A stretch of DNA of 15,836 bases, from contig JAOXYB010111825.1 of NCBI GenBank assembly GCA_028565635.1, forward strand, positions 4,844 through 20,679. Reading direction: 5' to 3'. Below the pieces are notes generated by a model. The model saw only the letters and a program-made list of their open reading frames with translations, was not told the DNA's origin and did not search any database. A program made the position numbers and the translations under genes. This DNA is from Phoronis ovalis (lineage: Eukaryota > Phoronida > Phoronidae). Positions 1-10,500 of the stretch are shown piece after piece (position 1 is the first letter of the stretch; every line of letters begins with the position of its first letter).

Positions 1-124
1 CGTAATATATTATAAAATGACAACTTTTTACTTCATTTTAAGCCATACGTAATATATTATAAAATGACAACTTTTTACTTCATTTTAAGCCATACGTAAT
101 ATATTATAAAATGACAACTTTTTA
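1..124. repeat. 47-bp tandem repeat, about 2.6 copies, truncated by window edge
   Basis: Copies start at 1, 48 and 95. The first two are identical over all 47 bases. The third matches for 30 bases and then diverges at 125. The array probably continues left of the window. Each full unit contains an 8-bp inverted repeat (TAAAATGA and TCATTTTA, separated by 12 bases), so each copy could form a small hairpin. There is no coding potential. The repeat sits in what is most likely an intron of the channel gene. Confidence 0.93.
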
Positions 125-1303
125 ACATAACACATCTTTAATCCACCTACTTGTAGCAATAACACCAATACTAAAGATGGGGTTTCATTAATAGTTTTGT
201 CAAAATGTTGAGCACAAACCAAAGCATGAACATGCGATTTTATGGCAATAAAGCAACGGAGCTCTCCTTGGGGTTTCACTTGATTCGTATTAATCTTAAC
301 TGTTGGACTAAAAGCAGTTGTACCATCCTATATTTTGGGAATAGTTTTTATGATAGTAATGAACTCCTTTGGAAAAGTATATTTTGTGCCTATTTTTCAC
401 AGAATATAGTAATTATACAATTATTTCTCATAAAATTGTAACAGTATTTTGAATAATTATTAAAAGACACTGACATTTCAGTGTATGTTTTGGAATTTTT
501 AGTATATTTTGGGGTCCAAATTTCCACAATTTTTGTCCAAACATGAAACTCCCTGGGCTTGACATTGGATCAGAATATGGATTTGACATGAATCATAAGA
601 AATATAAGCCACTAATGGCTTCTGAACATTTTGAAGTAAGCAGCTACGCTGTATTCATATAAATCAAAATTTTATTATTTATTTGGTGCTGAGGAACAAA
701 AAGCATATTAAATACATACATACATAATATTCATGGCATCAGCAGCCATTTTTGTAATAAAAAAACCTGATAATTAGGGACCCAAGAAGTAGCAGCAATA
801 AGCAATCAATAATAAAAAAATTGTTGACTTTTACTTGCAATGTATAAGACAGCATCCATTTTACAAGATGGTGAAGGCCTACCTATCCCTTTGGGTGCTG
901 AAATTCCAACATTTTAGTGGACAAATGACCTTTTGTTGCACAAAACTATTGTGCTTTTCCACACAATTTAACATTTTCTGTGCAACAATACAATTGCAAC
1001 CCGGAAATCATTTATGCAATCAGCTAATTGCTGAATAATTAATCCTTTGGACAGATGAATGGTGCAAGCTAAATATTTTATAAATATCATATGAATTAAG
1101 CTGGAAATGAACTTTAAATTATTTAAGTTTTCGATAAATATGATTCAACGCTTAACGGTGATAGCAGAGTTATTTGGAAATGTGTTAAATTCTTCGCGGA
1201 ATTATGAGTATAAAGGTAAACTCCATAATGTAGAATATGTTAATATTATATAATTATATGACATTTTCGCAACAACTTATTTTTTTAACACATTCCTTTG
1301 TAG
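125..1303 (+). other. Non-coding, probable intron upstream of channel S1 exon
   Basis: This stretch is AT-rich, and no reading frame in it resembles the KCNH N-terminal linker or PAS domain. It ends in a pyrimidine-rich acceptor (TTCCTTTGTAG) directly before the S1 exon. Open frames of 60-80 codons here have no family resemblance. A short ATAC run lies near 711-727. A possible short exon around 1140-1216 was tested and does not keep the frame. The previous channel exon is therefore probably left of the window. Confidence 0.65.
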
Positions 1304-1541
1304 ATTCAAAATTTGTCAGGTAAACAAACTTTACCTGAATACAAGGTACAGCAGGTTAACAAGTCAAGGTTCATTCTACTCCATTATGGGATATTTAAAA
1401 TTGCTTGGGATTGGTTAATCCTGCTGTGTATGTTCTACATTGCGATAATGGTGCCATACAGCGCTACATTTGTTGATAAAGAACTGGACAATAAGGATAC
1501 TGTTTACAGCGATGTAATTGTTGAGATTTTGTTTATTATTG
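1304..1541 (+). CDS. KCNH8-like (Elk): KCNH exon (S1 and most of S2)
   Basis: 238 nt, entered in phase 0 after TTTGTAG, ending one base into a codon before the donor GTATGT. Encodes residues 1-79. It begins in the pre-S1 linker (LPEYKV, then [11 protein letters not shown]), continues through S1 (the WDWLILL core) with the MVPYSATF end, a short S1-S2 loop rich in charges, and S2 ([11 protein letters not shown]). It matches vertebrate KCNH8/KCNH3 at [15 protein letters not shown] and VPY as recalled from those proteins. There is no start codon: it is an internal exon. Confidence 0.95.
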
Positions 1542-4500
1542 GTATGTAAGATATTGTTTACTGGATAGATGTTTGACGTAGTATGTTGTACAGTTTGACG
1601 TAGTATGGTGTGTAGTAATGTTGTTTGTATTCAGACAATTATTGCTTGGCAAGGAAAAATAATTTGGCTGATATCTGTATTGTTAGATTGTATGAACAGT
1701 AAAAGCAATTTCAGTCTGACACAAAAAAAATACTAAAATTTGTCAGGAAGCAAATTCAGATGGTAGCTGTGAACAATTTTAAATCTAGACAGTATGTAGT
1801 AAATACACAAACAAACATGTAATTGAATTTGACAAGACACCAAGCAAAATGAGAATAAAAGATTTCTGTATGTATCAAATAGGATTCTTGTGCATTTTAC
1901 ATTACTAGTCACCTTGTAAATCTTGCTATTTTCTCATTTACTTTCACGGGTTCCCAATTATATGTTAGGTTTCTGCCACGTTTTGTGTTATCATTGTGAT
2001 GTCAAAACATTTTTGACAAAAGACAACAGCTATGAGCAGTTCTCATTTGGTGATTATAAACAGAATCCTATTCAGTGTAAGAATTAAAAAAAATGCAAGA
2101 TTCTAAAAATTGTGCAAGGGATGTATAACATTTTGAAAATATGAAAATCACGTAAAGGTGGAAGTCAGATATCTATTGATTTAACATATCTATTGTATTT
2201 TCAGATATATTGTTAAATTTTCGCACCACTTACGTCAATAAAGCCGGTCAAGTGATATATAACCCAAGGTTAATAGCTTTACATTATGTAAAAGGGTGGT
2301 TTTTCTTAGATCTACTAGCCGCCATACCCTTCGATGTACTACAAATACTAGAAATAAATACGGTAAGTATAAAAAATATATTACGTTGCAGCATGGTTTA
2401 AATAAGTCACAACTGCATTTAGACTGATTAGTTTTAGTGTTATCCACTTTTGAGACTGCATGATGAGACAGTCAATTTGAAGACAGTTTGTAAGTTAGGA
2501 TGATATGCTATTTTGTAGTAATTTTAATATAATTTGTGTGTGTGTGCATATGTGTGTGTGTGTATACTCGTTTATCATGGTTATTTAATCATGTCAGTAA
2601 TTCCTTAATGTTAGATATTTCATTTATTCCAGATGGCGCAGGTATATATTATTTTAAATACATTTCATCATCAAAAAACTTGCTTTTGGCAGATAAAATG
2701 TTTTTTAACATATATGCACATGTATGTAAGTTGCATGACTTTTGCGAAAGCAAATTGGAACGAGTTTCGTTGTGAACTTATTTCACACAAACCAAGCTAG
2801 ATATGTCACTTAATTCACCAGCGTACTTGTCAACAAAAATGCTACTAGGCAATGCATGTCACTATATTAACTGCTGTACCCACAGTGATGGTATATCTTT
2901 AATGTATACATTCAAGCAATATTTTTTATATCGGCTGAAATTGCTGCACACCTTGAATGATTATCACAATTACACTTTTACAATTTTATTACCTTTAAAA
3001 ACTACAATAATTCATTGCACTCCTATAATGATAAATAAAAATTTTGCGAACTTTTATTTCCTGCATTTAATTATTTCAAGTGAGTTTAAAGAAATCAACA
3101 GAAATTGTTGGGAAGGAATTATGATTGACACTTAATCCAACAACTAGAGACTATGGTGTAGTATACCTCTTCACATTATAGTAACACAATACCATTTTAC
3201 AAATGAATGTACTTGTAGCTTTTAAAAATACAGTATATGAAGAAAAACAAACAAATGTCCATTTGATGACCAGCAAGAGAGCATTAACTACTCTCTCATT
3301 TTTTTAGGGAACTCCAATTCATCTAATGAAGCTGGCCCGTCTACTGAGGTTGGCTCGTTTATTCCAAAAGCTTGACCGCTACTCACAGTATAGTGCTATT
3401 GTTTTAAGTCTGCTCATGTCATTATTTGCTCTGATGGCGCATTGGTTTGCATGTATCTGGTACGTGATTGGACAACACGAGGTTGCTGAGCATGCTGGTG
3501 CTAATTGGACAGTGGGTAAGTTATCTGGTATTTCATAAGCTTGCATCTATTTTATAAATAAAATCGTTCTTGTGATGGCACTTTTAAGTTTTGTTTATTA
3601 TTCATGATTACCAGAAAGGAACAAAGTGTGATGTCTTATAGTCATCCGTTACCTAAACACTTTTACCCCCAAATTGGTGAACCCCAAGGAACAACATGCT
3701 AATCTATTATTTTAAATGATTTGGAAAGAGTAAAATTTGGTATCCCAATTTTGAGTTTGTACAAATTAAAGTAAAACTACTATTAAGTAGCTAGCACTAC
3801 TGTTTTGCTTTGTCAAATGACATTGCATCAGCAGTCTTTCTTAAGTAAATATAACAAATAATGGAAAAAGATCAAATCTCTGTTTTAAATTGTTGTGTAT
3901 TTCCACACAAACTATTTTTTTTGCTATTTTAAACATTTTGAAATGTTATAAAATCTATCCTGTTTATTTCAGGATGGATAAGTAGTTTAGGAGAAAGATT
4001 GGACGAGGAGAATGTGACACTGTTCACATATTACATATCAGCATTGTATTTTACTACAACTAGTCTTACTAGTGTTGGATTTGGTAATATATCAGCGAAC
4101 TCTAATGCTGAGAAGATATTCTGTGTCATAGCTATGGTTATAGGAGGTAAATATATATGGTATATATGGAAACAATTCAATGCTAAAAAACCCAGCAGCA
4201 TTGTAAAACTTTATCTGATGAAAAACTAATATTTAACCCATGTACATATATAAACAACACCAGCATGGTCATATATATCAACTGGCAGGATGTTTTGTGA
4301 TTCAGTATTTTTGGACAATTTTCTGTTGAGAGTATAGTGGTAGAAAATGATTTAGAAAAAGGTCCCAAAGAAGACTTGACAGATATTCATGGTATCTCCT
4401 ACCAATCCAGAGCTGGCAGAAGAAATAAATTTTAGCTGGTTAATGTAAGAAGATACATTTAATAATGAATGGTAGTCAAATTTTTAGGTTATAAAAAACA

Positions 4501-7500
4501 TGTCATTTCTTCCTTTGAATAAATGGTTCCAATAAATCCAAACATACCTCTTAATGTAATATTTTTTAAAAATTATTTTAATTAGCATTAATGCATGCCG
4601 CCGTATTTGGTAATGTGACAGCAATTATTCAACGACTCTATGCAAGAAGAGCAACGTACCATTCTAAAACCAAAGACCTCAAAGATTTTATAAGAACGCG
4701 ACATTTACCAAAAGATTTAAAAACAAGAATGAAAGAGTTCTTCCAGACAACATGGTCTTTGAATAATGGAATCGATCCTAATGAGGTAATGCTTCTAAAA
4801 TAAAGAGCGATTGCATTGTGCATTGTGTCTCTTATACATACTCATTATATTTCATTTAACACATGGATAAGAGTTATAAATACTCTGCCTTTACAATTTT
4901 TGCCCAATATCATAGAACCAAAAACTTCTTTGCAAAAAAAAAAAGTTCAATGATGCATATGTTTATTTGAAAACAATGCTAATGTGCTTTTATATAATTA
5001 TGTACAGGACTGGTGAAAGTTTATTTGTATTCAAATTCAAGAAAAAAATGTGAGATATTTTTTGTGTAACTGAACACCAATCTGTGAAACTGATATCAAC
5101 ATGTATGCATGTGGCATCATACAACATAAGACAAAGTACAATCATGTCAATGAAAAGTTACAGTTTTGTTTCGTTTTCATAGGTGCTGCGAGATTTTCCT
5201 GAAGAGCTGCGAGGAGACATTGCTCTAGAATTAAACAAAGAAATTCTTGCATTACCTATCTTTGAGGGTGCTAGTAAAGGTTGCTTGAAATCTCTTGCTC
5301 TTGTTATCAAGTCCACATTCTGTGCCCCTGGGGAACGTATCATTAACAAGGGAGACGCCATCAGTTACATGTACTTTGTGTGTAGTGGTTCAATGGAAAT
5401 ATTAAAAGATGGAATGGTTGTGGCTATATTAGGTGAGGTTATCTGGAAAGTACAGAAACATCTCAGTTTTTAAATTCCACTCCACTGTTTCCAGTTTTTC
5501 ATAACTGCTTATCCTATTACACATGACTTCACAAAACCCGATCCACCATTTTTCAAAGCTTATGACATATATTACATTGGAAAGATGTGCTTGTACTAAG
5601 TTGATAAATTTAATTTTAATGTTACAACCAAAAAACATGATTCTTCTAGATGTAATTTTGAGATGTGATATAAGTAAAATTATTATAATTACACACTACC
5701 AGGTAAAAATTAAGTCATTTACGGAACAAAATTCCCTTTCAATTCCTATAGCACCTATTGAATTACATATTAAAAGCTCATATTTGTTTACCTTAAAAAT
5801 GACTCTTCGGATGACCTTTGTATGACTTGAAAAAATTTGTTCAGTACTTGACATAATTAAAACATTTCCTTTGACCTGTTAATTACCTATTGACTTCAAG
5901 GGCAATTTTCTGTGTCACAGGTCAAATTACAAATTTTCTTGAGTTCCATTGCAGACTACTTTTTGAAAAATGACAAAAAAAATATCTTTCACTTTAGGAA
6001 AAGGTGATTTGTTTGGTTGTGATTTAAACCCAGATGAGTCGGAAGCTGTGAAGTCAGACTGTGATGTAAAATCTCTAACATACTGTGACATTCAGTGTAT
6101 CAATATCAAAGGGCTCATAGATGTCTTGCAGTTTTATCCTGCTTTTGCTGAAAAATTTCTTCATGACATACAGCATGATCTCACTTACAATTTACGAGAA
6201 GGCTCTATGGATGAGGTTAGTGCTAAGTACAATGTGGTCTTTATACAAATGTAATGAATAGGCGGAGAGATGTTAGAGTAATGTGACTTTAATTTGTTCT
6301 TGTAATCAGTTTATCATTTTAAATTTCTATAAACTCCACAAAAAGTTGAAATTATGCTTATATAATTTAAAACTAATATGTATTCTAAGAACATTACCAC
6401 ATGCATATTTAAAAAAAAGATGCATCACTGAAACAGGAATCATAAACTTGAGCTTCATATATTTTAAACTATTGGGTTTTTGATACTTAGAAGAAATCCA
6501 GAGGCAAGAAGTATAGGGGCTGCCAACTGAAGTACACCTAAAGAAACACTTGTGTATGTACAACGGTTAAATAGACAGTAAGGCTTGCTGAAATTAGCTA
6601 GAAAGCATTGTAAATCCGCCTTGACTTCTTTCTCAAGGACATATAGGTAAAATCTCTACCTAATGCAAATCTACCTGGTGGACTAAGAGAACTTTGGGTT
6701 AATAAAGTACAGGCTACAATCTGTATTGTTTGATTTTTCTTCTTCAGCAGGATATTGAACTCAATGGTGGGGTAACTGTACTACCAGCAATAACGGAGGA
6801 TGATGAGAATGAGGATGATGGTACTACAGAGCATTCTCCTTTAACAAAAGATGCACCAACACCCACACCAACTCCCACTGCCATACCGGAACCTCCTCGA
6901 ACTAGGAGTAGTGTGGATTTTATTCCAAGGTAAGTGATGTTAAATGGTACATATGAGCACACGTTTTTCTTGAATTACGGGCAATGAAATATGGCTACTG
7001 GTACTTTATTTATATGTCCAATTTAGTACACATCGCCAACATGCTATGCGACTCAAGCCGAAGTATCTATTTAACCATTTTTCCTGTCATCCATCAAGTC
7101 TTAGAATGTGCAATATGGAGTTGTGAGGCAATATGTTGGCTATTAACATATGCACTATTGCTGATAGGCCGAAATGGTAAATTTACAATAAATGTAATCT
7201 GTACTGCACACTGTCTCTGACTCCAGTAATATTTAAAATTTGGAACTACAGAGTTACTGTTAGCATGATCCTTAGGTTAACTGTTAATCACAAATGTTCT
7301 CGCTGCTCGTACAATTTAATAGTTTTCCTACCTGAAATGGTTTCCACAAAATAACCATTAAATATGGGTTGAACTTTCTTATTTGGAATAAATGGTTCAC
7401 ATTGTGGAGAAAACCATTTGGCTAGTTACCATAGATACTGTGTAACCTAGACTTCAGGGTGCTTTATCAGATATTCTTCAACAATGGAATTATATTGCTC

Positions 7501-10500
7501 ACTTGGTGGAGCCACTGATCATGACCCCAAAGGTTCCCATCAAATGTGTTTTGTGAATTAACAATGTAGGATTCCTTCCATTCACAAAACCAGCATGCTG
7601 AGAATATTTTGGTTAACAACTTGCAGCTCCACCAGTTGCATGCAAATAGACTATAATTCATTAAATACTCACAAGAGTGTAATATAACTGCAGACAAGTT
7701 TATCAAAATTATTTGAATCAATGGCACATAATCACTTCCAACTGCTCATAGGCAATAAAAGAGCTATTAACATATTATTGACACATTATCTATGGTAATG
7801 CTCTTATTTTGTCTAGTTATTAACTATAACTACATCACAGTGACGGGTTAGGGGTGTTGATGGTTTGTTATAAAAATCTTATGAAAAACATCTTTCTGAC
7901 TAAGTTTTACCACAATGCACCTCTCAGAGAAATCTGTATCCGCCTCTGTGCTATGTAGTTTCTCCTGTACTAATGTTGTTTACTAACTGCTGTGGTTTTC
8001 CTCTTAGATACCCTCGAACCTATAAGTGTCCCCGATGTCCTGACTATAACCCACAAAGGTAGCAAATGCATGATTAGTACCTTATTTGTGTCTTGTGTCT
8101 TCATCAACTTGTAAGCATCATTTTGACAAAAACTGAAGTTTCGTAAATAACATTTAGCATGTAGCATGTGCATTCTGTAATGGCATGTTGTTTCAATAAT
8201 ATGCAAAAATAAAGTGTGCTGGGGTGAATTGTGCAGGTTTTGTTACAAATACAAAATCTGATGGCCAGTTTGGTAGGGGCTCCACATCTCATATAATTCC
8301 GATATTTAGTGTACAAAAGTTTGAGCATATGTGTTAAAAAGTATAATTTTTTCACCACATTGCCAGACCCATATAAAAAGAATGATGCAGATTTGATGAT
8401 GACAAATTTATTTCCTGTTTTGTTTTCAAAGCCACAATTTCAGTTTCTTGCTTATAGTAAAGTTGCACTCCAAACAGAACATATTCAGGTACATATGGAC
8501 TGTTGTGCACATATACTAATTATATTTTATATGATGTATAATGTCTGTACAAATTTCTACTTCAATTTCTGATTGTTGTGTGGTTATTTAATAGCTGCAC
8601 ACATATTCAAATTAATACATTTTCCACCTCTTTTGATTCTAATTATTATTATTATATAAGCTTTCTTTTCTGAAGCAATAAAGTTGACAACCTTTCAGTG
8701 AAGGTAGTGCTCTTTTCTTTGGTGCTTAAACTTTTGGGTATACAAATTTTACTGGTTATGAAGTCACTTACTTTAAAGTAAAAGGAATTTCTGTTCAACA
8801 TGTGAAACCAAAGTATCATGGCAGAGAGTTAAACAGTATATATTAGTAACATATTCAGTGTATGCTGAAAGTATTCAGACATAGTTACTGAATATACTGT
8901 TTTATATTTTTATAGCACATAACATGGCATCAATGGCACAAGTGATGACCAGTAGAATTATTTTTCATCATTCTGCAAAAAAATTTAAAGAGCTACGGTA
9001 CTAAGGAAAAAAAATTATATGTGCAATTTATAAAATAATTATTTACTTTATTTATTAAGTTTTTTAGAATTTAATTTGGAATATAACATGTGAATAAATT
9101 ATGACACCTTAATCACAAAAAGAACATTAAAAAAATTAATTGTCAAAAATACTATCAGCCGTTGCATTATCTCATTTCTGCGATACAATGGTATTAGTTT
9201 GCATTGCCGTTCCTAGAATTTTTACAATATATGACATCTCATATTAATTTACACTGAATAATTGTTGTTGTTGAAAGCTCATGGTTTATTTATATGCATC
9301 ACTGTTATGCTGATTCCTTTCTTTCATCAGTGTAGACTACAGTAACTGCCGCTGAGAACAACAAAAACTGTTGTAATTGTAATCTCTACAAGTTTGTTAG
9401 TATATTTGTTCTGCTAGACAAAAATCATACTCTGAACAAAAATACCCAAGTATAGCTAGAACTTAATGACTTGTTACTTTCAAAAGTACATCATGTACAT
9501 TTTTTTCTAGAGATGGACATGAATCTATTAGCAGACGGCGAAGTTTTGAATTTCCTCAAAGGGGTTCACTAAAGCATAGACGAAATCTTGGAGAAGGAAG
9601 TTTACATAAAGTGTTCACAGCTCCTAGTCAATTATCTCAGGGTATGCAAATCTGTCATAGGATTTGTTTTGTCTATATTTATTTCTCTTAGTCTTACTGT
9701 TTAGCTTGTCCTTGACGGCTGTGTAAGAATTTCCAAGTACATGTATAATTAACAACCGAAAATTCACAAAAGATGCACAAAATAAAATAATAGCCTAATA
9801 GCTTTGAAATCAGTTTATGCAATGAAATGCATTGTTAGGTTATGCCAGGGTAATAATCTAGTCTTTTATTAATTTTCAGCATGTAGAAAAAGTTCTGTAT
9901 CGGAAGAATCATTAACTCTGCTGGAAATTCGTCAAGATGTAGATAGTACTCGAACGTCTGTTGAACAGTTAGACAAACAGTTACATGCTCTATCTAGAGA
10001 TGTGTCGGCATTATCAAGGGACATGCGCACATTAGTTGCACTTTTCAAAATTCAGGCAACAGACTCCCATCAGCCTACAAGTGAAACAATACCCCCACCT
10101 CCTCCTTCACCACTTGCTAAATTTTTTATCCAATCAGAACCACCTCTTACCACATCTGCTTCAAAAAGTACAGATAGGACTAAACCAAGCAGCCCATCAC
10201 ACAATAGTGGGTTAAAAAATCGCAATTCTAAAGATATTACGGAATATCCAGACGAACATATCTGGAGGAGACATAGTTTACCTGACAATAAATTACCAAA
10301 ACTTCTGAATTCTCCTACAAAAGTTAAGGGACATGGTGAAGCAAGCAGAACAAATATTCGACAGGATGACATTGAAAACCAATTTAATGTTTGTGATTCA
10401 ATACCAGAAGGTAGCGCAATTATTGACTTGCATGATTTAGATTCAGATGGGAGAACATGGACAAATTCCCGGGATCCAAGACAGGCACTTCAGTCAGTTA

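Larger units (their letters stand above)
6930..8007 (+). other. Intron 8 of the visible gene (1078 bp), with two foldbacks
   Basis: Phase-2 intron, donor GTAAGT, acceptor GGTTTTCCTCTTAG ending at 8007. It contains an imperfect inverted repeat at 7335-7419 and a larger degenerate palindrome centred near 7569. No coding segment recognised. Confidence 0.85.

Noticed and set aside
205-441. 78-codon open frame near the left edge
   Set aside because: No similarity to the KCNH N-terminus or any known family; best read as chance in intron sequence.
1140-1216. Possible extra channel exon before S1, ending at AAAG/GTAAAC
   Set aside because: The open frame leaves one extra base and cannot join in phase to the S1 exon; the frame that would join contains a stop.
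2803-3135. 110-codon open frame on the plus strand
   Set aside because: It lies wholly inside the S3-S4 intron. Composition is like translated AT-rich intron, no domain is recognisable, and no splice sites link it to the channel frame.
5183-5473. Reading on past the CNBHD exon to a stop at 5473
   Set aside because: The frame after 5432 is intron. The GTGAGG donor joins in phase to the next exon, completing the conserved AILGKGD motif.
6744-6962. Minus-strand frame with a Gly-Val repeat
   Set aside because: It is the shadow of the Thr-Pro repeat exon on the plus strand.
10070-10372. 100-codon minus-strand frame
   Set aside because: Antisense shadow of the terminal channel exon, which is supported by its coiled coil and splice phase.
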